Shown: in pieces, positions 1 through 9,410 of the stretch
Numbering within the stretch: the first letter of the stretch is position 1
How the letters are laid out: each line of letters starts with the position of its first letter
Source: Cupriavidus gilardii
Lineage (GTDB): Bacteria; Pseudomonadota; Gammaproteobacteria; Burkholderiales; Burkholderiaceae
DNA: 64,000 nucleotides
Direction of reading: 5' to 3'
NCBI RefSeq assembly: GCF_008801915.1
Contig: NZ_VZOV01000017.1
Coordinates: 1-64,000 of the forward strand
Position numbers and translations under genes: made by a program
Notes under the pieces: generated by a model
What the model saw: only the letters and a program-made list of their open reading frames with translations
Told to the model about the DNA's origin: nothing
Database searches by the model: none

Positions 1-945
1 CGCGTCGAGGCCGGCGCGCCGCCGCCCCGCCGCAGCAACCGGCTCGCCGAGGCGCTGGCGGCGCGCGAGCCGCCGGCCGCGCAAGCGAAGCCGCCCGCGT
101 CCCCCGCCGAGCAGCGCATCGGCGCGGTACTGACCTTCTCCGCGCAGGAGCGCCTGGCGCAGCGCGACTTCGACACGCTGTCGGCCGACGAATGGCGCGC
201 GCTGCAGCATCTGATCCGCGCACGCCGCACGCATCTGGCGACCGAGCGCACGCGCCGCCTGCGCGCGGCCGCCCACGGCAGCCATGCCGACCTGCGCGCC
301 AGCGCGCGGCTGGCGGTGCGACAGCACGGCGAATGGCTGCGCTGGAAATACCGCCGCCATGCCGAGCGGCGCCCGCCGCTGGTGCTGCTGCTCGATATCT
401 CGGGATCGATGAGCCAGTATTCGCGCGCGGTGCTGTACTTCTGTCATGCCTTGATGCAATCGCGCGAGCGCCTGTCGGTGTTCCTGTTCGGCACGCGGCT
501 GACCAATATCAGCCGGGCGCTGCGCGAGCGCGATCCCGACGATGCCGTTGAAACGATCGCGCAGCAGGTGCGCGACTGGGCCGGCGGCACGCGCATCGGC
601 GCCGCGCTGTCGACCTTCAATCGCCAGTGGGCGCGCCGCACGCTGGGCGGCCGCGCCACCGTGCTGCTGGTCACCGACGGCCTCGATCACGAACGGATCG
701 ACCTGCTCGGCGGCGAAATGGCGCGCCTGCGGCGCTTCGCCCATCGCATCGTCTGGCTCAATCCGCTGCTGCGCTACGCGGGCTTCACGCCGCAGGCGCG
801 CGGCGTGCAGGCGATCCTGCCGCATGTCGACGCGCTGCGTCCCGCCCACAACCTGGCCAGCCTGTTCGCGCTGGAATCGCTGCTCGCGGCGCCATCGGCG
901 CGCCGGGCCAACAACGACAAGGAGAACCCCGCACCATGGAAATGA
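1..945 (+). CDS. coxE: CoxE-family VWA domain protein (left end cut)
   Basis: The reading frame is open from the first base, so the N-terminus lies outside the window; 314 residues are visible. A von Willebrand factor A domain occupies the middle and C-terminal part: the MIDAS metal-binding motif DISGSMS follows a hydrophobic strand (near 394-414), and a second conserved strand ends in VTDG near 670. In this family (CoxE / YehP-like VWA proteins) the partner is a MoxR-type AAA ATPase (CoxD), and the pair helps insert the Mo/Cu or Mo cofactor into CO dehydrogenase or related hydroxylases. The downstream coxG, xdhC-like and mocA-like genes support that context. Its stop codon overlaps the coxG start by 10 bases, implying translational coupling. 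Whether the enzyme itself is a CO dehydrogenase cannot be told from here. Confidence 0.85.
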   Translation, partial: RVEAGAPPPRRSNRLAEALAAREPPAAQAKPPASPAEQRIGAVLTFSAQERLAQRDFDTLSADEWRALQHLIRARRTHLATERTRRLRAAAHGSHADLRASARLAVRQHGEWLRWKYRRHAERRPPLVLLLDISGSMSQYSRAVLYFCHALMQSRERLSVFLFGTRLTNISRALRERDPDDAVETIAQQVRDWAGGTRIGAALSTFNRQWARRTLGGRATVLLVTDGLDHERIDLLGGEMARLRRFAHRIVWLNPLLRYAGFTPQARGVQAILPHVDALRPAHNLASLFALESLLAAPSARRANNDKENPAPWK

Positions 946-1472
946 CCCAAACCCACCGGCTGCCGGTGCCGCAGCAGGTCGCCTGGGAGGCGTTGAACGA
1001 CACGGCCCTGCTCCAGCATTGCATTCCGGGATGTGAGAGTATCGAGCCCGACGGCGACAACGCCTACCTGCTGAGCATGACCGCCGCGGTCGGGCCGGTG
1101 AAGGCGAAGTTCAAGGGCCGGATGGCGCTGCAGGACATCCAGGCGCCGGACAGCTATACCATCGCGTTCGATGGCCAGGGCGGCGCGGCCGGCTTCGGCA
1201 AGGGCACCGCGAAGGTGCGGCTGGACCCGGACGGCGACGAGACGGTGCTGTCTTACACGGTGCAGGCGCAGGTCGGCGGCAAGATCGCACAGATCGGCTC
1301 GCGGCTGGTCGATGGTGCCGCCCGCAAGATGGCGGACACCTTCTTCACGCGCTTCTGCGAGGCGGTCAGCGGCGGCGCGTCGCCGGTGGATGAACCTTCT
1401 GCGGCCGATTCGGCCGAAGGCGAACAAACGAAACGGAAGCGATCATGGACAGCGTGGATCTCGAAGTCCTGA
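936..1472 (+). CDS. coxG: CoxG-like SRPBCC protein (CO dehydrogenase subunit G family)
   Basis: 178 residues. The N-terminus (HRLPVPQQVAWEALNDTALL) and the following PGCESIE segment are typical of the CoxG/COG3427 branch of the SRPBCC (Bet v1-like) fold, a hydrophobic-cavity domain. Known family members help anchor CO dehydrogenase at the membrane or aid its maturation. The last 30 residues after the domain are charged and basic, ending KRKRSWTAWISKS, which could contact the membrane (inference). I chose the ATG at 936 because GGAG at 921-924 lies 11 bases upstream; a second in-frame ATG at 942 is too far from it. It overlaps coxE upstream and the XdhC-like gene downstream (28 bases), so the four genes 1-3063 form one tight operon. 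Confidence 0.85.
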   Translation: MEMTQTHRLPVPQQVAWEALNDTALLQHCIPGCESIEPDGDNAYLLSMTAAVGPVKAKFKGRMALQDIQAPDSYTIAFDGQGGAAGFGKGTAKVRLDPDGDETVLSYTVQAQVGGKIAQIGSRLVDGAARKMADTFFTRFCEAVSGGASPVDEPSAADSAEGEQTKRKRSWTAWISKS

Positions 1473-2473
1473 AAAGCAGCGTGCGGTGGACCGCCGAAGG
1501 CCACCGCACGCTGCTGGTCACGGTAGTCAGGACCTGGGGCTCGTCGCCCCGCCCCGAGGGCGCGATGCTGGCGGTGCGCGACGACGGGCTGGTGGTCGGC
1601 TCGGTGTCGGGCGGCTGCATCGAGGACGACATCATCGACCGCGTCCGGCGCGAGGGCATCGCGGCCCGTACGCCGGAGGCGATCAAGTACGGCATCAGCG
1701 CCGAGGAGGCGCACCGCTTCGGCCTGCCGTGCGGCGGCACCATCGAACTGGTGGCCGAACCGGTGACGGCCGACAGCGGCCTGGCCGAGCTGCTGGACGC
1801 CGTCGAGAACGGCCGGCTGGTGACCCGCACGCTCGACATGGCGACCGGCAAGGCCACGCTGGGCCCGGCCGAGGCCACCGACGGCCTGAGCTTCGACGGC
1901 CGCACGCTGGCCACCATCCATGGCCCGCGATACCGGATGCTGGTGATCGGCGCCGGCCAGCTGTCGAAGTACCTGTGCCAGATCGCGGTCGGCCTGGGCT
2001 TCCAGGTCACGGTCTGCGATCCGCGCGAGGAATACACCGAGACCTGGGACATTCCCGGCGTCACGATGGTGCACACCATGCCGGACGACACCGTGATCGA
2101 GATGAAGCTGGACGAGCGCTGCGCGGTGATCGCGCTGACGCATGATCCGAAGCTCGACGACCTCGCGCTGATGGAGGCGCTGCGCACGCGCGCGTTCTAT
2201 GTCGGCGCGCTGGGCTCGCGCCGCAACAACCAGGCGCGGCGCGAGCGGCTCAAGGAATTCGATCTGAACGACGCGCAGCTGGCGCGGCTGCATGGGCCGG
2301 TCGGCATCTATATCGGCAGCCGCACGCCGCCGGAGATCGCGATCTCGATCCTGGCCGAGGTGGTCGCGGCGAAGAACCACGTGTCGCTGCCCGACATCCT
2401 GCAGGTCGAGGGCGCCAAGGCCGCGCGCGAACTCGCGGCCAACGAGGCCAGCGCATGCAGTCCGGGCCGCTGA
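1445..2473 (+). CDS. XdhC/CoxI family accessory protein
   Basis: 342 residues. The N-terminal XdhC_CoxI domain shows the conserved SVSGGCIEDDI segment (about residues 54-64) and the LPCGGTIEL segment (about 96-104). The C-terminal half is a Rossmann-like domain with VIGAGQLSKY (about 165-174) and GSRRNN. XdhC proteins bind the molybdenum cofactor and load it, in sulfurated form, into xanthine dehydrogenase-type enzymes; CoxI/CoxF play the analogous part for CO dehydrogenase. The start overlaps the end of coxG by 28 bases and the end overlaps the next gene by 19 bases. A weak ribosome site (GGAAG, 1434-1438) precedes the ATG. Its presence argues that a Mo-hydroxylase operon lies to the left of the window. 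Confidence 0.9.
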   Translation: MDSVDLEVLKSSVRWTAEGHRTLLVTVVRTWGSSPRPEGAMLAVRDDGLVVGSVSGGCIEDDIIDRVRREGIAARTPEAIKYGISAEEAHRFGLPCGGTIELVAEPVTADSGLAELLDAVENGRLVTRTLDMATGKATLGPAEATDGLSFDGRTLATIHGPRYRMLVIGAGQLSKYLCQIAVGLGFQVTVCDPREEYTETWDIPGVTMVHTMPDDTVIEMKLDERCAVIALTHDPKLDDLALMEALRTRAFYVGALGSRRNNQARRERLKEFDLNDAQLARLHGPVGIYIGSRTPPEIAISILAEVVAAKNHVSLPDILQVEGAKAARELAANEASACSPGR

Positions 2474-3063
2474 TCGACTCGGATCTGCCGGCCGGCATCC
2501 TGCTGGCGGCCGGCTTCGGCCGCCGCTTCGATTCAAGCGGCGCGCGCAACAAGCTGCTGCAGACGCTGCCGGACGGGCGCACCGTGGCGTGGCACAGCGC
2601 CCGCACGCTGGCCACCGCGTTGCCCGGCGCGATCGCCGTGGTGCGGCCGGGACAGCCGCAGCTGGAACGGGAATTGAGCGAGGGCGGCTGCACGGTGCTG
2701 GCCTGCGCGCGCGCCGAGGCCGGCATGGGCGCGGCGCTGGCGGCGGCGGTAGAGGCCCGCGCGGACGCACGCGGATGGCTGGTGGCGCTGGCCGACATGC
2801 CGTGGCTGCCGGTCGAACTGGCGCGCGCGGTGGCGCTGAGCATCGTCACGCCGGAGGCCAGCGCCGAAGCGATCGCCGCGCCGTGGCGCGACGGCCGGCG
2901 CGGCCACCCGGTGGCATTCGGCCCCGCCTGGCGCGACGCGCTGCTGCGGCTGGACGGCGACGAGGGCGCCCGCGCGCTGCTGCAGGGCCGGGCGGTAACG
3001 CGCATCCTGACCGATCACGACGGCGCGTTCCGGGATATCGATACGCCAGAGGATCTGCATTGA
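2455..3063 (+). CDS. MocA-like molybdenum cofactor nucleotidyltransferase
   Basis: 202 residues with the NTP-transferase fold of the MobA/MocA group. The N-terminal nucleotide-binding loop is LLAAGFGRRF followed by a lysine (NKLLQ) about ten residues later; ADMPW is the metal-binding acidic motif, GHPVAF is the substrate-side motif, and the C-terminus ends in DIDTPEDL, the usual family ending. MocA-type enzymes attach CMP to molybdopterin to give molybdopterin cytosine dinucleotide, the cofactor form used by CO dehydrogenase and related hydroxylases. It overlaps the XdhC-like gene by 19 bases, which fits a cofactor-maturation operon. It is not the general MobA, which normally stands alone; substrate choice (CTP versus GTP) is inferred from context. 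Confidence 0.85.
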   Translation: MQSGPLIDSDLPAGILLAAGFGRRFDSSGARNKLLQTLPDGRTVAWHSARTLATALPGAIAVVRPGQPQLERELSEGGCTVLACARAEAGMGAALAAAVEARADARGWLVALADMPWLPVELARAVALSIVTPEASAEAIAAPWRDGRRGHPVAFGPAWRDALLRLDGDEGARALLQGRAVTRILTDHDGAFRDIDTPEDLH

Positions 3064-3104
3064 CTGGCGGCGGCTGAACGCGCGCCGCCTGCCCTCTCCC
3101 CCGA

Positions 3105-3130
3105 CCCCTCTCCCGCGAGCGGGAGAGGGG
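3105..3130. repeat. C-rich perfect hairpin 1 between convergent genes
   Basis: A perfect 11-bp stem (CCCCTCTCCCG, 3105-3115, against 3120-3130) closes a 4-base CGAG loop. It sits between the convergent ends of the MocA-like gene and otsA. There is no T-run, so it may be a rho-independent-like barrier or, more likely, a dispersed intergenic palindromic element. Confidence 0.7.
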
Positions 3131-3167
3131 AGAAAATCCCGCTCGCCGCCCGCTTCCCTATTGGGTT

Positions 3168-3208
3168 CTCCCTCTCCCCCTCAGGGGCAGAGGGCTGGGG
3201 AGAGGGAG
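3168..3208. repeat. C-rich perfect hairpin 2 between convergent genes
   Basis: A perfect 12-bp stem (CTCCCTCTCCCC, 3168-3179, against 3197-3208) encloses a 17-base loop that itself contains a short CCTC/AGGGG pairing. It shares the CCTCTCCC core with hairpin 1, which suggests two copies of the same element. It lies 15 bases beyond the otsA stop codon and could end transcription of otsA. Confidence 0.7.
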
Positions 3209-3222
3209 GCGGTTTCCCTCGA

Positions 3223-4614
3223 TCACCCCTGATCGCTCTCCGCCAGACTCCGGAGGTATTCGCGGCTCCACCAGTGCACGTCCTGGGCGCGGATGTTCTC
3301 GAGCAGCTTCTGATGCCGGCTCTGCCGCTCGGCCAGCGGCATGTGCAGCGCCTGCTGGATCGCCTGCGCGGTGCCCTGGATATCGTAGGGATTGACCAGC
3401 AGCGCTTCCTTCAGCTGCTCGGCGGCGCCGGCAAAGCGCGACAGCACCAGTACGCCGGGATCGTCCGGGTCCTGCGCGGCGATATATTCCTTGGCGACCA
3501 GGTTCATGCCGTCGCGCAGCGGCGTCACCAGCGCGACGCGCGCCGCGCGGCACAGTCCCGGCAGGCGGCGGCGCGACGTGGTGCGGTGGATATAGCGGAT
3601 CGGCATCCAGTCCAGTTCGCCGTACTCGCCGTTGATCGCCCCCGACATGCCTTCGAGCTGGCGCCGCAGATCGGCATAGGCGTCGACCGATTCGCGCGAC
3701 GGCGCGGCGATCTGGATCAGCGTGGCGCTCGAACGGTTCTCGGGATACTGCGCCAGCAGCGCCTGGAACGCCTTCAACCGCTCCGGCAGCCCCTTCGAAT
3801 AGTCCATCCGGTCCACACCGAGCAGCAGCCGCCGGCGCGCGTACTGGCCCATCATCATCTCGTAGGTTTCCTGCGCCTCGTGGCCCTTGCCCAGCGACAC
3901 GAACTCGTCGACGTCGATGCCGATCGGAAACGCCTGCGCCCGCACGGTGCGATGGAAGGCGCGGTAGCGGTGATCGCCCATCGGCTCGGCGCCCGCCTCG
4001 GACTGCGCGTAGCGCGCAAAGTGCTCGAGGTCGGCCTGGCTCTGGAAGCCGATCAGGTCATAGGCGAACAGCGCGCGCATCAGCCATTCGTGCTGCGGGA
4101 TCGTCGTCAGGATCGGCGGCGGCGGCAGCGGGATATGCAGGAAGAAGCCGATGCGCTGGCCGCATCCCATCGCCCGCAGTTCCGCCGCCAGCGGAATCAG
4201 GTGATAGTCGTGGATCCAGATCATGTCGTCCGGCCGCAGCAGCGGCGCCAGCTTGCGTGCGAACAGCTGGTTGACGCGGCGGTAGACGTTCAGATGGCCG
4301 GCGTCGAAATCGGCCAGATCGACGCGGTAGTGGAACACCGGCCACAGCACGCCATTGCTGTAGCCGAGGTAGTAGGCGTCGTGGTCCTCGCGGCTCAGGT
4401 CGACCGTGGCCAGCGTCACGTCGCCGGCATGCTGCAGATGCAGTTCGCCTTCTCCGGGCGTGCCACCCTGCGCGGTCTCGACGACCCGGCCGCTCCAGCC
4501 GAACCACAGCCCGCCGGTGGCATTCAGCGTTTCGCCGAGCGCCACCGCCAGTCCGCCGGCGGCGGCATTGCGGGGGTCGGCGACGCGGTTGGATACCGCT
4601 ACCAGTCTTGACAT
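3223..4614 (-). CDS. otsA: Trehalose-6-phosphate synthase (UDP-forming), GT20
   Basis: 463 residues, the usual length for bacterial OtsA. It transfers glucose from UDP-glucose to glucose-6-phosphate. Seen: N-terminal LVAVSNRV and the AGGLAVAL loop that binds glucose-6-phosphate, WIHDYHL in the middle, [11 protein letters not shown] with the conserved Arg/Asp/Lys of the UDP-glucose site, and [10 protein letters not shown] with the catalytic-site glutamate near the end. The ATG at 4614 is preceded by a strong AGGAGG. It is the last gene of the operon otsB - GH15 - otsA, 55 bases after the GH15 gene. Trehalose serves as an osmolyte and desiccation protectant; the enzyme is cytoplasmic. Confidence 0.96.
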   Translation of the reverse strand: MSRLVAVSNRVADPRNAAAGGLAVALGETLNATGGLWFGWSGRVVETAQGGTPGEGELHLQHAGDVTLATVDLSREDHDAYYLGYSNGVLWPVFHYRVDLADFDAGHLNVYRRVNQLFARKLAPLLRPDDMIWIHDYHLIPLAAELRAMGCGQRIGFFLHIPLPPPPILTTIPQHEWLMRALFAYDLIGFQSQADLEHFARYAQSEAGAEPMGDHRYRAFHRTVRAQAFPIGIDVDEFVSLGKGHEAQETYEMMMGQYARRRLLLGVDRMDYSKGLPERLKAFQALLAQYPENRSSATLIQIAAPSRESVDAYADLRRQLEGMSGAINGEYGELDWMPIRYIHRTTSRRRLPGLCRAARVALVTPLRDGMNLVAKEYIAAQDPDDPGVLVLSRFAGAAEQLKEALLVNPYDIQGTAQAIQQALHMPLAERQSRHQKLLENIRAQDVHWWSREYLRSLAESDQG

Positions 4615-4669
4615 AGGCCTCCTGTGTGGCGGCGCGCCGGCGCGCGCCTCCCGGTGAATCGGGGCCGGC

Positions 4670-6532
4670 TCAGATCACCGCGTCCCATGGCGACGACAGG
4701 CGCATCGCGCCGTTGATCAGGCCGACCATCGAATAGGTCTGCGGGAAATTGCCCCACATCTCGCCGGTGACCGGATGCGTGTCTTCGGACAGCAGGCCGA
4801 GCGGATTGCGCGCGGCCAGCATCGCCTCGAAGATCTCGCGTGCCTGTTCCTTGCGGCCGATACGCGCCAGCGCATCGATCCGCCAGAAGGTGCAGATATT
4901 GAAGGCGGTCTCGGGCTTGCCGAAGTCGTCCGGCGCCTCGTAGCGGCGCATGTACGGACCATCGCACAGCACCTCTTCCAGCCGTTCGATCGTCGCGACG
5001 AAGCGTGCGTCGCGCGGATCGATGAAGCCGACCTCGGCCATCAGCAGCACGCTGGCGTCGAGCTCGCGCCCGCCGAAGCTCTCGGCGAAGGCCTGGCGTT
5101 CCTCGCTCCACGACTCGCGCAGGATGCGCTCGCGCATCGTTTCCGCATGCTTGCGCCAGTAGGCCGCGCGCGACGGCAGCTGCAGCTTGTCGCCGATCTT
5201 GGCGAGCCGGTCGCAGGCGGCCCAGCTCATCAGCGCCGATGACGTATGCACCCTTGCGCGGGTGCGCAGCTCCCACATGCCGGCATCGGGCGTGCCGAAC
5301 ACGCGCACCGCCTGCTCGCCGACCTGCTCCAGCACGCGGTATTCGGCGGGGCCGCCGCGATGCAGCAGCCGGTGGTCGTGGAAGGCCTGCGCGGCGCCGA
5401 GCACCACATTGCCGTAGACGTCGTGCTGGAAGTGTTCCTGCGCCTGGTTGCCGACCCGCACCGGACCCATGCCGCGGTAGCCCGCGACATGGTCGAGCAC
5501 GCTCTCGGGCAGCTCGCGTTCGAGGCCGATGCCGTACAGCGGCTGGATATGGCCGTCCTTGGACTGCATCACCACATTGGACATCCAGCGCAGATAGTCT
5601 TCCATCGTGCCGACTTCGGACAGGCTGTTCAGCGCGCGGATCACGAAGAAGGCATCGCGCAGCCAGCAGAAGCGATAGTCCCAGTTGCGGCCGCTGTGCG
5701 GCGCTTCCGGAATGCTGGTCGTCATCGCGGCGACGATCGCGCCGGTCTCCTCGTACAGCGACATCTTCAGCGTGATGGCGGCGCGGATCACCGCGTCCTG
5801 CCATTCGCGCGGCACCGCCAGCCGGCGCGTCCACAGCTTCCAGTACGAGATGGTCTCCTGCTCGAAGTCGCGCGCGGTCTCGTCGACGCCATGTTGCAGC
5901 GTCTCGTCGGGGCCGAGGATGAAGTTCATGCCCTGCGTGACCAGGAACGGCGTGTTGGCCATCACATAAGTCAGCGGCGCGTCGGTGGTCATCCGCAGCG
6001 TCATGTCGTCGCCGATGAAGCGGACATGGCTGCTGCCGCGCGAGGTCTGCGGCTTCGTGCGGCCCCAGTTGAAGCGCGGCGCGATCGAGACGCGCACGCG
6101 CGGCGCGCCCTTGACCGGGCGGATCCGCCGCACCAGCGTCAGCGGGCGGAAATAGCGGCCGAGGCGGAAAAAGCGCGGCGCGAAATCGGTGATTTCCAGG
6201 CAGTTGCCGTGGCGGTCGGTCAGCCGCGTGCGCAGCACCGCGGTGTTCGGCTCGTACCATTGGCGCGACTCGGCGAAGTCCTCGATCTCGATCGAGAAAT
6301 GGCCTGCGTTCTCGCTGGGGTCGAGCAGCGCGTTGAAGACAGGATCGCCATCGAAGCGCGGCAGGCAGCACCAGACGATGCGGCCGCGCGAGTCGACCAG
6401 CGCGGAGAACGCGCAATTGCCGATCATGCCCAGCGATAGCGAAGGCGGGCAATATCGCCCGCCCTGCTGTGTGCCGTCGCTGTTGATCTCGTCGGCGCGG
6501 TTGCGCGCTACGCCGGATTCGGGCTGACTCAC
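4670..6532 (-). CDS. GH15-family glycoside hydrolase (glucoamylase/trehalase-like)
   Basis: 620 residues. The N-terminal part (from about residue 30) matches the beta-rich trehalase-like domain seen in this group (SLGMIGNCAFSALVDSRGRI, then WCCLPRFDGDPVF). The C-terminal (alpha/alpha)6 barrel of family 15 contains RNWDYRFCWLRDAFF (near residue 280), a hallmark of the actinobacterial and proteobacterial trehalase/glucoamylase branch, and GPVRVGNQAQEHFQHDVYG with acidic residues of the active site. Related proteins hydrolyse alpha,alpha-trehalose or maltooligosaccharides; which one cannot be decided here. No signal peptide is seen, so it is cytoplasmic. The start codon is GTG, with AGGGGGAAG just upstream. 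It lies 14 bases after otsB and 55 before otsA, so it is co-transcribed with the synthesis genes. Confidence 0.9.
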   Translation of the reverse strand: MSQPESGVARNRADEINSDGTQQGGRYCPPSLSLGMIGNCAFSALVDSRGRIVWCCLPRFDGDPVFNALLDPSENAGHFSIEIEDFAESRQWYEPNTAVLRTRLTDRHGNCLEITDFAPRFFRLGRYFRPLTLVRRIRPVKGAPRVRVSIAPRFNWGRTKPQTSRGSSHVRFIGDDMTLRMTTDAPLTYVMANTPFLVTQGMNFILGPDETLQHGVDETARDFEQETISYWKLWTRRLAVPREWQDAVIRAAITLKMSLYEETGAIVAAMTTSIPEAPHSGRNWDYRFCWLRDAFFVIRALNSLSEVGTMEDYLRWMSNVVMQSKDGHIQPLYGIGLERELPESVLDHVAGYRGMGPVRVGNQAQEHFQHDVYGNVVLGAAQAFHDHRLLHRGGPAEYRVLEQVGEQAVRVFGTPDAGMWELRTRARVHTSSALMSWAACDRLAKIGDKLQLPSRAAYWRKHAETMRERILRESWSEERQAFAESFGGRELDASVLLMAEVGFIDPRDARFVATIERLEEVLCDGPYMRRYEAPDDFGKPETAFNICTFWRIDALARIGRKEQAREIFEAMLAARNPLGLLSEDTHPVTGEMWGNFPQTYSMVGLINGAMRLSSPWDAVI

Positions 6533-6546
6533 GAACTTCCCCCTTG

Positions 6547-7464
6547 TCAGGATGAGGTGGTGGACGCGGATGGATTGGCGCCGGTGCCGGACGGGCCTGC
6601 GGCGGCCGCGGCGACGGGCGTGGTCTCGGACGAGATGCCGGACGTGCTCTCGGACGTAGTGCCGGACGGTGTATCGGTGCCGGTGTCGCGACCGCTCGCG
6701 GCGGCATGCGGGGCCGGCGCCGTGCCGGCCCGGCCGCTTTCGAGCGCCCTGGCGCTGCGATGCAGCCAGGCGCGCAGGTCCGCCGGCGCCGGCACGCTGA
6801 CGGTGGCGGCGCTCTGCCGCTGGCCGACCAGCACGCCGACCCCGCCCAGATGGGCGACCATCGCGAAGCCATCCTCGTCGGTCACGTCGTCGCCGGCGAA
6901 GATCGGCATGCGGCCCGCAAACGGCGGCGAGCGCATGATCAGTTCGACCGCACTGCCCTTGGTGACACCGGCCGGCTTGACCTCGACCACCATCTTGCCG
7001 TGGAGCATTTCCAGTCCGCTGACATCGCCCAGCGCCTGGGCGACCTGCTCGCGCACCAGCATTTCGAGTTCGGGCGCCGCGCGGTAATGCACCGCCAGCG
7101 CCATCGGCTTGCGCTCGAGCCGCAGCCCGGGATGGGCCTGGGCAAAATCCTCGAGCCGGCGGTGCAGCCGGTCCAGATCAGGGGCCGGGACCTCGAGCCG
7201 CCGGCCCTCGGCGTCGCGCAGTTCGGCGCCGTGCACGCCTGCCGTGGGCAGTTGCAGCGGCGCAAGAAAGGCGTCGAGTTCGGCGATGGTGCGCCCCGAT
7301 ACGATCGCGACCGCGCCGCTCAGCTGCCGGTGCAGCGTGCGCAGCGTTCCCACCAGTCCCGCCTCGACCTGCACGAGCTCCGGGCGTGGCGCCAGGTCGG
7401 CCAGCGTGCCGTCGAAGTCGAGGAATAGCGCGTTATCGGGATCGATCAGCGGAAGGGATGACAT
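6547..7464 (-). CDS. otsB: Trehalose-6-phosphate phosphatase
   Basis: 305 residues from the ATG at 7464; a GTG at 7503 would add 13 residues and has a weak AGGA upstream, so the start is uncertain. HAD superfamily: LFLDFDGTLAD supplies the nucleophile and acid/base aspartates (D16, D18), SGRTIAEL follows, and FAGDDVTDEDGF is the metal-binding end motif. It releases phosphate from trehalose-6-phosphate made by OtsA. The domain ends near residue 245; beyond it is a tail of about 60 residues made almost only of Ser, Thr, Gly, Ala and Pro, which is unusual for OtsB and probably disordered. It is the first gene of the minus-strand trehalose operon. Confidence 0.94.
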   Translation of the reverse strand: MSSLPLIDPDNALFLDFDGTLADLAPRPELVQVEAGLVGTLRTLHRQLSGAVAIVSGRTIAELDAFLAPLQLPTAGVHGAELRDAEGRRLEVPAPDLDRLHRRLEDFAQAHPGLRLERKPMALAVHYRAAPELEMLVREQVAQALGDVSGLEMLHGKMVVEVKPAGVTKGSAVELIMRSPPFAGRMPIFAGDDVTDEDGFAMVAHLGGVGVLVGQRQSAATVSVPAPADLRAWLHRSARALESGRAGTAPAPHAAASGRDTGTDTPSGTTSESTSGISSETTPVAAAAAGPSGTGANPSASTTSS

Positions 7465-7798
7465 CGCTGCACACCGTATCACGATAGCTTGACGAGCGTC
7501 CACCGGGCGGCGTCCTACAAGGCGGATGCGTCACCAGCGCACCCGCCAGGCCGCCGGCTGCACTGCGGCGGTGCGACACGCCCGCGTGGCGTGCATCGTC
7601 TTCCGCCACCATGGGCCATGCGGACCCGGCGCCGCCCGATCCTTTATCATTAGCGGTTTCCCGAATGCCAGGGCCGATGCCCAGGGCGGCGCGGACATGA
7701 CGCGCCGCGACCCCGAGCCGCCCCCTGCGCCCCGCTTCGCGGCGCCGGCCCTTCGCCTTCTTCCGTCCATCCAATCCGGCCCCGCGCCGGTCGTCGAC
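7465..7798. other. Divergent otsB/ilvA intergenic region
   Basis: About 330 bases separate the divergent otsB and ilvA starts. A TATCAT hexamer at 7645-7650 could be the -10 of ilvA, but no convincing -35 stands 17 bases before it. An in-frame ATG at 7697 would give IlvA 34 extra N-terminal residues (proline/arginine rich, unlike the family), so I treat 7651-7798 as leader. Nothing else was recognised. Confidence 0.4.
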
Positions 7799-9337
7799 AT
7801 GACCCGCAAGACAGCCAGCAAACCCGACTACCTGAAGAAGATCCTGACCGCCAAGGTGTACGACGTGGCGCAGGAGACCGAGCTGACCTACGCCCGCGAA
7901 CTGTCGGCGCGAATCGGCAACGGGGTCTGGTTCAAGCGCGAGGACACCCAGCCGGTGTTCTCGTTCAAGCTGCGCGGCGCCTACAACAAGATGGCCTCGC
8001 TGACCGCCGACGAACTGAAGCGCGGCGTGATCGCCGCCTCCGCGGGCAACCACGCGCAGGGCGTCGCGCTGGCCGCCGCGCGGATGGAATGCAAGGCCAT
8101 CATCGCGATGCCGGTGACCACGCCGCAGGTCAAGATCGACGCGGTGCGCAAGCACGGCGGCAAGTGGGTGCAGGTGGTGCTGCACGGCGAATCGTACAGC
8201 GACGCCTACCAGCACGCCGCCGAACTGCAGCGCAAGCACAAGCTGACCTTCATCCATCCGTTCGACGATCCCGAGGTGATCGCCGGCCAAGGCACCGTCG
8301 CCATGGAAATCCTGCGCCAGCACCCGGGCCCGATCCACGCGGTGTTCGTCGCGATCGGCGGCGGCGGCCTGATCGCCGGCGTGGCGTCGTACATCAAGGC
8401 GGTGCGCCCCGAGATCAAGGTGATCGGCGTGCAGACGGTCGATTCCGATGCGATGAAGCGCTCGATCGACGCCGGCAAGCGCGTCGAGCTGAAGGACGTG
8501 GGCCTGTTCTCGGACGGCACCGCGGTCAAGCTGGCCGGCAAGGAGACCTTCCGCATCGCGCGCGAGCTGGTCGACGAGATCGTGCTGGTCGATACCGATG
8601 CGCTGTGCGCCGGCGTCAAGGACGTGTTCCAGGACACGCGCAGCATCCTGGAGCCCTCGGGCGCGCTGGCCGTCGCCGGCCTGAAGGCGTATGCCGAGCG
8701 CGAGAAGCTCAAGGGCAAGAACCTGGTGGCGATCGCCTCGGGCGCCAACATGAACTTCGACCGCCTGCGCTTCGTCGCCGAACGTGCCGAGGTCGGCGAG
8801 GCGCGCGAGGCGGTGTTCGCGGTGACCATTCCGGAAGAGCGCGGCAGCTTTCGCCGCTTCTGCGAACAGCTGGGCACGCGCAACGTGACCGAGTTCAACT
8901 ACCGGATCGCCGACAACCAGCTCGCGCATATCTTCGTCGGCGTGCAGATCGGCAGCCGCGCCGAAAGCGACAAGATCGCCGCGGCCTTCCGCCGCCACGG
9001 CTTTGCCGCGCTGGACCTGTCGAACGACGAACTGGCCAAGCAGCACATCCGCTATATGGTCGGCGGCCATTCGGCGCTGGCGCAGGACGAGCTGCTGTAC
9101 CGCTTCGAATTTCCCGAGCGCCCCGGCGCGCTGATGAAATTCCTGTCGAGCATGAGCCCGAACTGGAACATCAGCCTGTTCCACTACCGCAACCAGGGCG
9201 CCGACACGTCGAACATCCTGGTCGGCATCCAGGTGCCGAAGAACGAGAAGCGCGAATTCAAGGCCTTCCTTGCCACGCTCGGTTACTTACACTGGGAAGA
9301 AACCGACAACCCCGTCTACAAGCTGTTCCTGGCGTGA
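7799..9337 (+). CDS. ilvA: Biosynthetic threonine ammonia-lyase
   Basis: 512 residues, matching the roughly 514 of E. coli IlvA. It deaminates threonine to 2-oxobutanoate, the first step of isoleucine synthesis. The pyridoxal-phosphate lysine is K57 in [11 protein letters not shown]; the phosphate-binding glycine loop is [10 protein letters not shown]. Two ACT-like regulatory domains follow (about residues 335-410 and 430-510; [19 protein letters not shown] and [13 protein letters not shown]), so it should be isoleucine-inhibited. The ATG at 7799 was chosen because the protein family begins here, although no clear ribosome site precedes it; upstream in-frame ATG codons (for example 7697) would add a low-complexity extension. 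Short spacing to queF (73 bases) allows co-transcription. Confidence 0.95.
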   Translation: MTRKTASKPDYLKKILTAKVYDVAQETELTYARELSARIGNGVWFKREDTQPVFSFKLRGAYNKMASLTADELKRGVIAASAGNHAQGVALAAARMECKAIIAMPVTTPQVKIDAVRKHGGKWVQVVLHGESYSDAYQHAAELQRKHKLTFIHPFDDPEVIAGQGTVAMEILRQHPGPIHAVFVAIGGGGLIAGVASYIKAVRPEIKVIGVQTVDSDAMKRSIDAGKRVELKDVGLFSDGTAVKLAGKETFRIARELVDEIVLVDTDALCAGVKDVFQDTRSILEPSGALAVAGLKAYAEREKLKGKNLVAIASGANMNFDRLRFVAERAEVGEAREAVFAVTIPEERGSFRRFCEQLGTRNVTEFNYRIADNQLAHIFVGVQIGSRAESDKIAAAFRRHGFAALDLSNDELAKQHIRYMVGGHSALAQDELLYRFEFPERPGALMKFLSSMSPNWNISLFHYRNQGADTSNILVGIQVPKNEKREFKAFLATLGYLHWEETDNPVYKLFLA

Positions 9338-9410
9338 CGGCCTGCGACGCGCCGCCGAACCGCCCGCACCTTTGCGAACCTCTGCATCGCGGAACCCGAC
9401 AGGAGTCCTC

